From the NCBI RefSeq assembly GCF_000381265.1, contig NZ_KB906253.1, positions 1 through 64,000 of the forward strand: a stretch of DNA of 64,000 bases, written 5' to 3'. A program made the translations under genes and the position numbers. The DNA is from Curvibacter lanceolatus ATCC 14669 (lineage in GTDB: Bacteria; Pseudomonadota; Gammaproteobacteria; Burkholderiales; Burkholderiaceae_C). Below the pieces are notes generated by a model. The model was not told the origin of the DNA. It did not search any database and saw nothing but the letters and a program-made list of their open reading frames with translations. Shown here one piece after another: positions 1 through 8,447 of the stretch (position 1 is the stretch's first letter; every line of letters begins with the position of its first letter).

Positions 1-408
1 GCCGTCGGGGTTTAGGGCCAGTTCGGTGCCGAAGCCGGTGGGGGTGAAGAAGGCGCCCACGCCAGCGCCTGCGGCGCGCAAGCGCTCGGCCAGGTTGCCC
101 TGGGGAACCAGTTCGAGTTCGATGCGGCCGCTGCGGTAGAGCTCGTCAAACACAAACGAGTCGGCCTGGCGCGGAAAGCTGCAGATGATCTTGCGCACGC
201 GACCGGTCTTGAGCAGGGCGGCCAGGCCTGCGTCGCCGTTGCCGGCGTTGTTGTTGACCACGGTGAGCTCACGAGCGCCGTGCTCGATCAGGCCGTCGAT
301 GAGTTCGTTGGGGATGCCGGCGGTGCCAAAGCCGCCAATCAGAACGGTGGCGCCGTCCTGGACCGAACTCAGGGCCTCGGCAACGGAGGCCGCAATCTTG
401 TTGATCAT
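1..408 (-). CDS. pcaI: 3-oxoacid CoA-transferase subunit A, partial (PcaI type)
   Basis: The first 136 residues of the alpha subunit of a 3-oxoacid (3-oxoadipate or succinyl) CoA-transferase; the rest lies beyond the left edge. It starts MINKIAASVAEAL and carries the glycine-rich stretch GGFGTAGIP, the NNNAGNGDAGLAALL segment, CSFPRQ and the VPQGNLAERLRAAGAG stretch, all typical of PcaI/ScoA. In the beta-ketoadipate pathway this enzyme moves CoA from succinyl-CoA to 3-oxoadipate in the cytoplasm. It is the last visible gene of a minus-strand catabolic operon; subunit B would be expected just beyond position 1. The exact acid substrate cannot be decided from this fragment. Confidence 0.88.
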   Translation of the reverse strand, partial: MINKIAASVAEALSSVQDGATVLIGGFGTAGIPNELIDGLIEHGARELTVVNNNAGNGDAGLAALLKTGRVRKIICSFPRQADSFVFDELYRSGRIELELVPQGNLAERLRAAGAGVGAFFTPTGFGTELALNPDG

Positions 409-520
409 GGATGTCTCTTCTTTGTGATGTGCCCAGGCACGAGGCCAAAGCGATGTGGCAAGTGGTGACGGGCCTGCCACGAAGGCCCCGCCGCGGCATG
501 GCGGCCCCTTCGCTGAGCCC

Positions 521-1030
521 TCAGGGCGCGCGCCTGAACAGGGTTCTTTGGGTGTTGCGGAAGGCAGGCCGGACCCGGTCGCTCCAGGGGGTGGCCCGTA
601 CCTTCAACCAGGCCGGGCTGCCCAGCACTTCGGCGTGCACCAGGTCGTAGCAGGCCCAGTAGCGCGGCCGTCCGGGCTCCTGTCGATAGCGCACGGCCCT
701 GACGGTGCCGGGTACCGAGGCCAGGCCGGGCAGGTGCTCCTGCTCATACCAGGCATTGAACTCGGCCTCCATGTCGGGCAGCACATCGGTTTCCACCACG
801 TAGTGAAAGCCTGCCACTTGCTGGGCAGCGCTGCCCGACAGTGTTTGCAGGGTCTGCAGCGGGAACACGCTGTTGTTCGTGTCCTCCTGTACCCATTGCG
901 GCAGCTCATTCAGGTAGCGGTAGCTCAGATCCTGTTCCAAGGCGTTCCAGGCGCGCACGATCGGCGTTGCAAGCCCCTGGGACGGCCATGCGCTGGAGTG
1001 GGGGCGTTTGACAAGCCAGAGCTGTGACAT
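521..1030 (-). CDS. Small dimeric alpha/beta-barrel-like protein, function unknown
   Basis: A 169-residue soluble protein with no signal peptide. Its middle part has the look of an EthD/ABM-type ferredoxin-like barrel: FHYVVETDVLP, then an acidic helix (MEAEFNAWYEQEHLP), then LASVPGTVRAVRYR. The pattern of an aromatic residue and Tyr before EHLPGL is common in small enzymes and binding proteins of aromatic degradation. It lies between the carboxymuconolactone-decarboxylase-like gene (19 bp upstream) and the CoA-transferase, so it probably works in the same pathway. A protein with a similar helix is coded at 56659-57201. No specific reaction can be named. Confidence 0.6.
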   Translation of the reverse strand: MSQLWLVKRPHSSAWPSQGLATPIVRAWNALEQDLSYRYLNELPQWVQEDTNNSVFPLQTLQTLSGSAAQQVAGFHYVVETDVLPDMEAEFNAWYEQEHLPGLASVPGTVRAVRYRQEPGRPRYWACYDLVHAEVLGSPAWLKVRATPWSDRVRPAFRNTQRTLFRRAP

Positions 1031-1049
1031 GGGAGGGCCTTTGCCGGGT

Positions 1050-1571
1050 TCAGTGTTCGACGTTCAGGGCCACCAACAAGCGCGAGACCATGTTGTAGGC
1101 CGCCACGGTGGCCACCAGCTCCACCGTGCCCTGGGCGTCGAAGTGGGCCTGAATGCGTGCCATCAGAGGGTCCGGAACGGTGATGTCGCGGGTCATGGCA
1201 TCGGCCAGTTCCAGCACCAGGTGCTCCAGGGGGGTGAACGCCTCCGACAGAACAGGGCTGCGGGTGGCCGCGATTTTCTCGCTGCTCACGCCGGCCTTCT
1301 CTGCGTGGGGAATGTGGGCATCGAATTCAAACGTGGCCTGGTTCAAGACCGCCACGCGCAGGATGATCAGCTCGCGCAGGTCGGCGGGGAGGCTGGTTTG
1401 ATTGCGCACGGCGGTCAACATGCGCTCCCACCCTGAGGCGATGGGGCCGCTGTTGAGCAAGACCTGGTACAGCAAGGAAACGCGCCCGCGCTCGGCCAGG
1501 ATGCGGCCTTCGACTTCGGCCAGCTCGGGGCGGGTGCCGGGGGTGACCAGGGGAACTCGAATGTGGGTCAT
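1050..1571 (-). CDS. Carboxymuconolactone decarboxylase (CMD) family protein
   Basis: A 173-residue all-helical protein of the CMD/AhpD superfamily. The core helix reads LRELIILRVAVLNQATFEFDAHIPHAEKAGV, with the usual Glu and His residues but no CxxC pair, so it is not an AhpD-type peroxidase reductase. The family includes 4-carboxymuconolactone decarboxylase of the beta-ketoadipate pathway and several uncharacterised enzymes; this protein is somewhat longer than PcaC (about 130 residues). It follows the Bug receptor gene by 28 bp in the same operon. A decarboxylase or isomerase step on a ring-cleavage product is a reasonable inference, not a demonstrated role. Confidence 0.75.
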   Translation of the reverse strand: MTHIRVPLVTPGTRPELAEVEGRILAERGRVSLLYQVLLNSGPIASGWERMLTAVRNQTSLPADLRELIILRVAVLNQATFEFDAHIPHAEKAGVSSEKIAATRSPVLSEAFTPLEHLVLELADAMTRDITVPDPLMARIQAHFDAQGTVELVATVAAYNMVSRLLVALNVEH

Positions 1572-1599
1572 GAGACAGTTTCTTTCAGTCTGGCTGCGG

Positions 1600-2562
1600 T
1601 CAGTCGGGTTTGATGTTCTTGGCCTTGATCAGCGCAGCCCATTTGTCCGCGTCTTTCTTCTGCAGGACGGCCAGCTCCTGAGGTGTGGAGGGCGCCGGTT
1701 CGGTGCCGGCCTTCAGCAACTTGTCTCGGATGGCCGGGTCTGCCAAGGTGGTTCGCAAGGCCTTGTTGATCGCATCAACCACCTCGGGAGGGGTCTTGGC
1801 TGGCGCAAACAGGGCGTACCAATTGTTGGTGTCGATGCCTTTGATGCCTTGCTCTTCCAATGTCTTGACATCGGGAAGGGCCGGGTGCCGCTTGCTGGAC
1901 GCCAGCCCCAGGGCCTTGAGGCGGCCGCCCTTGATGGCCGGCAGCAGTCCCGCCACGTCGCCAAACAGGCCGCTGACCTGGGCGCCCATCAGGTCGGTGA
2001 TGGCGGGCGCGGCCCCTTTGTAAGGCACGTGAAGCAGCTTGGCGCCGGTGGCATCCACCAACTGCTCGATGGCCAGGTGCGGGATGCTGCCGGTCCCGGT
2101 CGAGGCGAATGGCGTGGGGCTGGATTGACGCTTGCTGTTGGCGATGAATTCGGCGGCGTCCTTGGCCGGGTTGTTCGCGTAGGTCACCATCAGCTCGATG
2201 TTGTTGGCCACCAGCGACACGGGGGTGAAGTCACGCGCCATGTTGTAGGGCAGCTTTTCATACAAGCCGCCGTTGATGGCGGCGGCCCCCACGCTGGTGA
2301 ACCAGAGCGTGCTGCCATCGGCCGGTGATTTCATCACGTCGGTGGCACCGATGGCGCCATTGGCACCGGGCTTGTTGTCCACCAGCACGGTTCGACCCAG
2401 CTCTTTGCCCAGGCGCTCGGAGATCGTGCGGGCCACGGCATCGACCGGCCCGCCGGCCGTGAACGACACCACGATTCGGGTGGTCTTGTTCTGGGCGTGG
2501 GCTGGCCACAGGGGTGTCAGGGCCAGCAGCACCGCCGTGACGGTCATCATCTTCTTGAACAT
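1600..2562 (-). CDS. Bug/TctC-family solute-binding protein
   Basis: A 320-residue periplasmic binding protein with an N-terminal signal peptide (MFKKMMTVTAVLLALTPLW, cleavage expected after PAHA). It shows the family hallmarks FTAGGPVDAVAR, VDNKPGANGAIG, VPYKGAAPAITDLMGAQV and GLFGDVAGLLPAIKGGRLKAL. Bug proteins bind small carboxylates or aromatic acids and are greatly expanded in Burkholderiales; many lack the TctAB membrane partners nearby, as here. Position inside the catabolic operon suggests capture of the substrate or a related acid. The length matches the family norm. Confidence 0.92.
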   Translation of the reverse strand: MFKKMMTVTAVLLALTPLWPAHAQNKTTRIVVSFTAGGPVDAVARTISERLGKELGRTVLVDNKPGANGAIGATDVMKSPADGSTLWFTSVGAAAINGGLYEKLPYNMARDFTPVSLVANNIELMVTYANNPAKDAAEFIANSKRQSSPTPFASTGTGSIPHLAIEQLVDATGAKLLHVPYKGAAPAITDLMGAQVSGLFGDVAGLLPAIKGGRLKALGLASSKRHPALPDVKTLEEQGIKGIDTNNWYALFAPAKTPPEVVDAINKALRTTLADPAIRDKLLKAGTEPAPSTPQELAVLQKKDADKWAALIKAKNIKPD

Positions 2563-2597
2563 ATCGTTTTGTCTCTTTTTAGGGGGCCATGCAGGGG

Positions 2598-3398
2598 TCA
2601 GTCGCAGCGAGCCGTCATGCCGCCGTCGACCACCAGTTCGGTCCCGGTCACAAAGCGGGCGTCGTCACTGGCCAGGAACAGCACAGCGCTGGCGGTGTCG
2701 CGACCATCGCCCATGAAGCCCAGCGGAATGCGCTTCAGGCGCTGGGCCAGCAAAGCGTCCACGTCGCCACCGGTGCGCTGTTTGGCCAGCCGGGTTTCGA
2801 CCATGGGCGTGTGCAGCTGACCGGGCACAACCGAGTTGACGCGCACACCATCGGGGGCATGCTGAACCGCCACGACTCGCGACAGGTGGATCACCCCGGC
2901 CTTGGTGGCTGCATAGGCGACCTGGGCACTGCCCGTGAAGCGAAGGCCGGAGGTCGAAGCGATGTTGACGATCGAGCCACTCTTCTTGGCGATCAGGGTC
3001 GGCAGCACATGCTTGCAGGTGAGGAAGACGCTTTTGAGGTTGATGTCGACTTGCAGGTCCCAGGTTTCCTCTGCCAATTCAACCGGTCCGCCGGCAGCCG
3101 ATCCGCCCACGTTGTTGACCAGGATGTCGATGGTGCCGTAGGTGTCGATGCAGGCCTTGGCCATGGCCGCCACGCTGTCGCTGCTGGTCACGTCGCACAC
3201 CCAGGGGGTGATGGAGGCGCGGGCATCGCCCGCCAGCTCCAGGGTCTCGTCCAGGCGGGCGCGGTCACGGTCCACGGCCAGCACTTTCGCGCCTTCTTCG
3301 GCCAGGCGGACCGCGATGGCACGGCCATTGCCCCAGCCCGCGCCCACGCAGCCGGCGCCGGTCACGATGGCTACTTTGTTTTCAAATCGACGGCTCAT
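2598..3398 (-). CDS. SDR-family oxidoreductase
   Basis: A 266-residue short-chain dehydrogenase/reductase. The N-terminal NAD(P)-binding loop reads TGAGCVGAGWGNGRA, slightly longer than the classical TGxxxGxG. An Asp ends beta-2 (AVDRD), which suggests NAD preference; NNVGG, IVNIAST and the catalytic AYAATKAG (YxxxK) follow, and VVDGGM closes the fold. Its start overlaps the stop of the upstream amidohydrolase by 4 bp (ATGA), so translation is probably coupled. It likely oxidises an alcohol intermediate of the pathway; the substrate is unknown. Confidence 0.92.
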   Translation of the reverse strand: MSRRFENKVAIVTGAGCVGAGWGNGRAIAVRLAEEGAKVLAVDRDRARLDETLELAGDARASITPWVCDVTSSDSVAAMAKACIDTYGTIDILVNNVGGSAAGGPVELAEETWDLQVDINLKSVFLTCKHVLPTLIAKKSGSIVNIASTSGLRFTGSAQVAYAATKAGVIHLSRVVAVQHAPDGVRVNSVVPGQLHTPMVETRLAKQRTGGDVDALLAQRLKRIPLGFMGDGRDTASAVLFLASDDARFVTGTELVVDGGMTARCD

Positions 3399-4234
3399 GT
3401 CAGGTCTCCAAATTGATAAAGGCGTTCAGGGTTGCTCACCATCAGGGCGTGGCGGGCGGCTTCGCTGGGGGCGATCTCGTGGATCAGGTCCACCAGTTGT
3501 TGTTCGTCGGGCACCGGGCCGGCATGGTTGGGGTGGGGCCAGTCGTTGCCCCACAGAACCCGGTCTCCGAACTCGTCCACCAAGGCTTTGGCAAAGGGCT
3601 GGGCGTCTGCATAAGGGGGCCCCAGCCGGGTGATGCGGTCCATGCCGCTGACCTTGACCCAGAAGCGGCGGTCCGCCATCAGGCGGCGCAAGGCCTTGAA
3701 GGCCGGTTGGTCCAGGCCGAGTGAGGCGTCCAGGCGCCCGATGTGGTCGATCACCACCGGCGTGGGCGAGCGCAGGAGCGCGGGCGCCATGTCCGTCAGC
3801 AGGCTGGGGTCGCCGTGGATCTGCAGGTGCCAGCCCAGGGGCTCGAAGCGCGCTGCGAGGGCCAGAACCTCTTCGATGGGGGTGCGGTGACCCAGGTGCC
3901 CCATGAAATTGAAGCGCACGCCTCGAAAGCCCGCGCTGTTGAGCCGATTCAGCTCGGCTTGTGCCACGTCGGTGGGGACCAGGGCAATGCCTCGGTACGT
4001 CTGTGGGCGATGGCGGATGGCATCTTCTGCGGCACTGTTGTCAAAGCCGTGGCAGGCCGACTGCACGACCACGCAGCGTTGCAGGCCCAGTTTGTCGTTC
4101 AGGGCGTACAGCGCCTCTTTGGGCGCGTCGGCGGCCGGGATGAAACTGGCGTTGGCCGCGTAGGGGAAGGTGTCCCGCGGGCCGAACACGTGGCAGTGCG
4201 CATTGCACGCCAAAGGGGGTAGGGGTGTGTGCAT
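3395..4234 (-). CDS. Amidohydrolase family protein (2-pyrone-4,6-dicarboxylate lactonase-like)
   Basis: A 279-residue TIM-barrel hydrolase of the amidohydrolase-2 group. Visible metal or active-site elements are NAHCHVFGP near the N terminus, QIHGDP, VIDHIG, WVKVSG and the C-terminal LWGNDWPHPN with the conserved Asp. This layout matches LigI (2-pyrone-4,6-dicarboxylate lactonase) and related sugar- or aromatic-lactone hydrolases. It is the first enzyme gene of the minus-strand operon and is 4-bp coupled to the SDR gene. The LigI-like identity is a family-level assignment. Confidence 0.82.
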   Translation of the reverse strand: MHTPLPPLACNAHCHVFGPRDTFPYAANASFIPAADAPKEALYALNDKLGLQRCVVVQSACHGFDNSAAEDAIRHRPQTYRGIALVPTDVAQAELNRLNSAGFRGVRFNFMGHLGHRTPIEEVLALAARFEPLGWHLQIHGDPSLLTDMAPALLRSPTPVVIDHIGRLDASLGLDQPAFKALRRLMADRRFWVKVSGMDRITRLGPPYADAQPFAKALVDEFGDRVLWGNDWPHPNHAGPVPDEQQLVDLIHEIAPSEAARHALMVSNPERLYQFGDLT

Positions 4235-4345
4235 GCCCTCAGTGTCTTGAAGGCCGGCCCCCCGGGTAAGCCGTCGAGAGGCATATCAACTATGCGTCTT
4301 TCCTATGGCTTGCGTGCGGAGAACGTCAGTTCTCGTATGGCTGGA

Positions 4346-5230
4346 TCAGCCGCGGAAGTCCAGTTCGGTGAGCAATTTGCTGGTCTCACGGATCAAGCGA
4401 TTGGCCGGTTTGGCCTTGGGCACGGCCAGCATCAAGGTGTTCCAGATTTCGGGCGGCCCGATGGGCGTGCGCGGCAGCGGCGGGCCTTGCAGGCCCAGCG
4501 CGACAGCGCTCTCCGGCAGGATGGTGCAACCCTGGCCGTGGGCCACCAGCGCCAGAACGGTGTTGACGGCGCCGACCTCGGCATGCACCTTGAGCTGCAC
4601 GCCTTGCGGGCGCAGTGCCGCGTCCACCAGGTTGCGGATGGCGTTGGGTGCGCTGGGCAGGATCAGGGGGTAGTCGGCCAGGCTGCTCAGGCTCACGCTC
4701 TTGGGCAGGCGGTGCCCCGGCGGGGCAATCAGCAACAGGCGCTCGCGTGAGAGTTGGGTGTAGCTCAGCTGGGGTGTGGCCGGCGGGTCGAACAAGAGCG
4801 CCAGATCCAACCGGCCGGCCATCAGGGACTCACGCAGGGGGATGCTCAGCCCTTCCAGGATGGTGATCACGGCACGTGGAAACCGCTCCCGGAAGCGGCG
4901 CACCAAGGGCACGCTGATCCCCAGGGCGACCCTGGGTGGCATGCCGATCACGATGCGCCCGCTTGGGCTGTCACCCATGTCACGCAACTCGTCGCGTGCG
5001 GCGCGTGACGACGCCAGCATGGTGCGCGCATGGACCAGCAGCGCCTCCCCCGCTTCGGTGGCGGTGACGCCGCGCCCGGTGCGGGTGAGCAGGCGTTGCC
5101 CCAGCTCTTCTTCCAGCAGCGCAATTTGCCGGCTGACGCTGGGCTGGGCCAGATTCAGTGCCACGGCAGCCCGGCTGAAACTGCCGCTTTCCACGACACA
5201 CACCAGGTACTCAAGTTGTTTCAGATCCAT
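4346..5230 (-). CDS. LysR-family transcriptional regulator
   Basis: A 294-residue LysR protein with an N-terminal winged helix-turn-helix (MDLKQLEYLVCVVESGSFSR, then LNLAQPSVSRQIALLEEELG) and the two-lobed effector domain (SGRIVIGMPP, LDLALLFDPP, GQGCTILPESAV). It sits upstream of, and in the same direction as, the catabolic operon (111 bp gap) and diverges from the dctA-like gene across 171 bp. It probably controls one or both in response to a pathway intermediate. The Nac/Cbl-like SFSRAA motif is general and does not identify the ligand. Confidence 0.93.
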   Translation of the reverse strand: MDLKQLEYLVCVVESGSFSRAAVALNLAQPSVSRQIALLEEELGQRLLTRTGRGVTATEAGEALLVHARTMLASSRAARDELRDMGDSPSGRIVIGMPPRVALGISVPLVRRFRERFPRAVITILEGLSIPLRESLMAGRLDLALLFDPPATPQLSYTQLSRERLLLIAPPGHRLPKSVSLSSLADYPLILPSAPNAIRNLVDAALRPQGVQLKVHAEVGAVNTVLALVAHGQGCTILPESAVALGLQGPPLPRTPIGPPEIWNTLMLAVPKAKPANRLIRETSKLLTELDFRG

Positions 5231-5401
5231 GTTTTTTAAGTATATCTGCTATTGAAGTCATGCCCTTGTTCGATGGCTTCTCTGCTCTGACACTGCCGAG
5301 GACGTTGGGCTTGTGGCCTGGCGTTTGAGCGTTGCCCCCACGCAACTTGATTCCGACAAACACAAAAGGCTTCGCCTGCCCCAGGCCGTTGCCCAGCTCT
5401 C

Positions 5402-6695
5402 ATGAGACACCTCAAGCAGCTACACATCCAGGTTTTGATCGGCCTCCTGGCGGCCGTTGTGCTGGGCCTGACCGCACCGGAGACCGCGGCAGCCATGAAG
5501 CCGCTGGGTGATTTGTTCATCGCCTTGCTGAAGATGATGTTGGCCCCCATTGTCTTTTGCACGCTCATTCATGGCCTGGCCCATGTGCGTGACCTGGGCA
5601 AGCTGGGGCGCTTGGGCGCCAAGTCTCTGCTGTACTTCGAGGTGGTCAGCACGGTGGCCATGCTGGTGGGCTTTGTGATGGTCAACCTGTGCGAGCCCGG
5701 CGCCGGGCTGCATGCCGCCGGGATGGAACCCTCCAGTGCCGCCATGAAGGTGGCCAGCCAGTCGGGCTCGATCTCGGCCACGTCCTACCTGCTCAGCCTG
5801 GTTCCCCACACGCTGGTGGATGCCTTTGCCAAGGGCGACATCATGCAGGTGCTGATCGTGTCGCTGCTGGCGGGCTTTGCCCTGAACATGTCGGTGGGCA
5901 GCGATTCGGTGATCCTCAAGGGCATCGACGAGGCGCAGCGGGTGTTGTTCAAGATGCTTTCCTTCATCATGAAGCTGGCGCCCCTTGGGCGCCTTCGGCG
6001 CGATGGCGGCGGCCATCGGCAGCTACGGCAGTGCCACCTTGCTCTACCTGCTCAAGCTGGTGCTGGTTTATTACGGCGCTTCCCTGCTGTTTGTCGTGGT
6101 GGGGCTGGGCAGCATCTGCTGGTTCATCGGCCTGTCGCTGTGGCCGGTGGTGCGCCTGATCCGTGACGAGATCCTGCTGGTCTTCGGCACCGCCTCCGGC
6201 GAAGTGGCCTTTCCCCTGCTGATCGCCAAGCTGGAGCAGGCGGGCTGCGATGAAGCCGTGGTGGGCTTTGTTCTGCCGGCGGGCTACAGCTTCAACCTCG
6301 ACGGCACCTCGATCTACATGGCGATCGCCGTGGGCTTCATTGCCCAGGCCACCGACACGCCGTTCTCCTGGCTTCAGCAACTGGCCTTGCTGGGGGTGTT
6401 GAGCCTGACCTCCAAGGGGGGCACCACGGTGGCTGGCGGGGCCTTTGTGAAGCTGGCAGCCACGCTGCAATCGGTCAAGAGTCTGCCCATCAGCGGCCTG
6501 GGCCTGTTGTTCGGCATCGATCGATTGATGGCCACGGCCACCGCCCTCACCAACATCGTTGGCAACACCGTCGCCGTGTTCGCCATTGCGCGCTGGGAAG
6601 GCTCGTTCGATGCCGATAAATACCGCGCCCTCACGGGCAGCGTGGCGCGCCGCAGCTGGCTGGGCCCCAAGGCGTCGGCCAGGCGCGCCGATTGA
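5402..6695 (+). pseudogene. dctA: C4-dicarboxylate/cation symporter (DctA type), frameshifted
   Basis: Two overlapping frames together give a full DctA-family (DAACS) symporter of about 430 residues. The first frame runs from 5402 to about 5986 and ends its homology at SFIMKLAPLG; the second resumes at about 5987 with GAFGAMAAAIGSYG and holds the signature VLPAGYSFNLDGTSIYMAI, SKGGTTVAGGAFVKLAATL and GIDRLMATATALTNIVGN. One extra base within CCCCTTGGGC (5981-5990) explains the break. Removing it gives 431 codons including the stop, close to the 428 residues of E. coli DctA. Either a recent inactivating mutation or a sequencing error. It precedes two exported proteins on the same strand and diverges from a LysR gene. 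Confidence 0.85.
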
Positions 6696-6761
6696 TTCGC
6701 TCCACCGCAGCCAGGCCACGGGGCCAGGCGCGGTGACTCGGTTAACAAAAAGGAGACATGA

Positions 6762-8360
6762 ATGAAAAGGTACGACAACAGACTCAAGTCCATGGTGTGG
6801 CCCGCTTTGCTGGCCCTGGCAGCGATGGGCCATCCGGCCCAGGCGGCTGAACTGGAGGTGCTGGCAACGGGTGCCGTTTCCGGAGCCTTCAAGACCGTGG
6901 TGGCCGACTATGAAAAGCAGTCGGGCCATCGCCTGAAGATGTCCTGGGGCCCTTCGCTGGGTCAGTCGCATGAGGCGATTCCGGTTCGAATCAGGAGCGG
7001 TCAGGCGCCCGACGTGCTGATCATGGTGTCCACCGAGCTGGACCGCCTGATCCGTGAGCAGCGGTTCACGGCGTCGGCCCGTCTCGACGTGGCCCAGTCG
7101 GGGGTGGGTGTCGGAGTCAAGGCGGGCAGTCCGGTGCCCGACATCTCGGATGTCGCCAAGCTGCGCCAGGCCTTGCTTGCCGCACCTTCGGTGGCCTATT
7201 CGGAAGGGGCCAGCGGCACCTACATCCAGAACGTGCTGCTCAAGCGACTGGGCGTCGAGCATGAGGTGGCCGCCAAGCGCCACCTGGTGCCGGGCAAGCA
7301 GTTGGTCGGTGAGGTGCTGGCCGAGGGCGGCGCGGCACTGGGTCTGCAGCAGATCAGCGAGTTGCGGGTGGTGCCAGGGGTGCACTACGTCGGCCCGTTG
7401 CCGGAGGAGGTTCAAAAGATCTCCGTGTTGACCGCGGCCGTCTCGGGCAAGAGCACCCACTCTGCCGAGGCCCTGGATTTTCTGCGTTACCTGGGTTCGC
7501 CGGCAGCTGTGGCGGCCTTCCAGCGCAGCGGCCTGGACCTGCCTGACGTGCCTGCCACCGTGGTCGAACGCCGCCTGGTCCGTAGCGGCCAGGTGCAGAT
7601 CGAGGTGCTGAGCCAGGGGCAGGGGCCCGCGATCGTGATGCTGCCTTCGCTGGGGCGTTCCGTTCGCGACTTCGACCTGGTGGCCGCACGATTGGCCTCG
7701 CAGGGTTTTCGTGTGATCCGGCCTGAGCCTCGTGGCATTGGTGCCAGCCAGGGGCCTCTGGAGGGCTTGACCCTGCACGACTTCGCCGCCGATGTAGCAG
7801 CGGTGTGCGATGCCGAGAAGACCGGTCCGGCCGTCATTTTGGGGCATGCCTGGGGCAGCCAACCGGCGCGCATGCTGGCGGTTGACCGGCCAGACCTGGT
7901 CAAAGGCCTGATCATGGCCGCAGCTTCGGCCGGCAAGCTTCCGCCGGGCTCCACCGAGAAGCCCTATGGGCGTCTGCGCGATGCCATTGACGGCTCGGGC
8001 AACCCGGCGCTGCCGCAGGCCCAGCGTCTGCAATACCTGAAGCAGGCCTTTTTTGCTCCCGGCCATGATCCGAGCGAATGGCTGGAGGGCTGGTACGAGG
8101 CGAACCACCATGCCGAGGCCCACGCCCGCAATGTCACGCCCATCGACAGCTATTTTTCGGGCGGCAGCACCGCCCCCATCCTGGATCTGCAGGGCGAATT
8201 CGATGCGGTGGTGGTCAAGGATGTGATGAAGGCCTATTTGGGTGAGCGGGTGCAGGTCGACGTGGTCAAAGGGGCAGGGCACGCCATGTTCCCCGAGCGT
8301 CCCGCGCAGGTCTCCGAGGCCGTGGCCCGCTTCGCACGCCAGTTGAACGCCAGTCGCTGA
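6762..8360 (+). CDS. Exported fusion: ModA-like binding domain plus alpha/beta-hydrolase domain
   Basis: A 532-residue protein with a signal peptide (residues about 1-28, cleavage near AQA). Residues about 30-260 form a molybdate-binding-protein-like (type 2 periplasmic) domain: LATGAVSGAFKTVVADYEK, APDVLIMVS and GEVLAEGGAALGLQQ. Residues about 265-532 form an alpha/beta-hydrolase fold: IVMLPSLGRSVRDF, RPEPRGIGAS, the nucleophile elbow GHAWG (361-365), an acid in LDLQGEFDA and a His in GAGHAMFP. The nucleophile position is Ala363 instead of Ser, Asp or Cys. The hydrolase half closely resembles the next gene. Binding of a small molecule in the periplasm is likely; hydrolysis by a normal triad is not. 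Confidence 0.85.
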   Translation: MKRYDNRLKSMVWPALLALAAMGHPAQAAELEVLATGAVSGAFKTVVADYEKQSGHRLKMSWGPSLGQSHEAIPVRIRSGQAPDVLIMVSTELDRLIREQRFTASARLDVAQSGVGVGVKAGSPVPDISDVAKLRQALLAAPSVAYSEGASGTYIQNVLLKRLGVEHEVAAKRHLVPGKQLVGEVLAEGGAALGLQQISELRVVPGVHYVGPLPEEVQKISVLTAAVSGKSTHSAEALDFLRYLGSPAAVAAFQRSGLDLPDVPATVVERRLVRSGQVQIEVLSQGQGPAIVMLPSLGRSVRDFDLVAARLASQGFRVIRPEPRGIGASQGPLEGLTLHDFAADVAAVCDAEKTGPAVILGHAWGSQPARMLAVDRPDLVKGLIMAAASAGKLPPGSTEKPYGRLRDAIDGSGNPALPQAQRLQYLKQAFFAPGHDPSEWLEGWYEANHHAEAHARNVTPIDSYFSGGSTAPILDLQGEFDAVVVKDVMKAYLGERVQVDVVKGAGHAMFPERPAQVSEAVARFARQLNASR

Positions 8361-8447
8361 GCGCGTTTCCACCTCTTACTGCCCTGTTTCCGTTCCTATC
8401 CCTGCCCGGACCCCACCTCAAGAGGCCCGGGCCCTTGAAAGCACGCC

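Noticed and set aside
5984-5990. Programmed ribosomal frameshift in the dctA-like gene
   Set aside because: No slippery heptamer with a downstream structure was seen, and this family is not known for recoding; mutation or sequencing error is simpler.
5967-8372. Long antisense frame opposite the binding-protein/hydrolase fusion (about 800 codons)
   Set aside because: No recognisable domain; it is the shadow of the plus-strand gene, which has a signal peptide and clear motifs.
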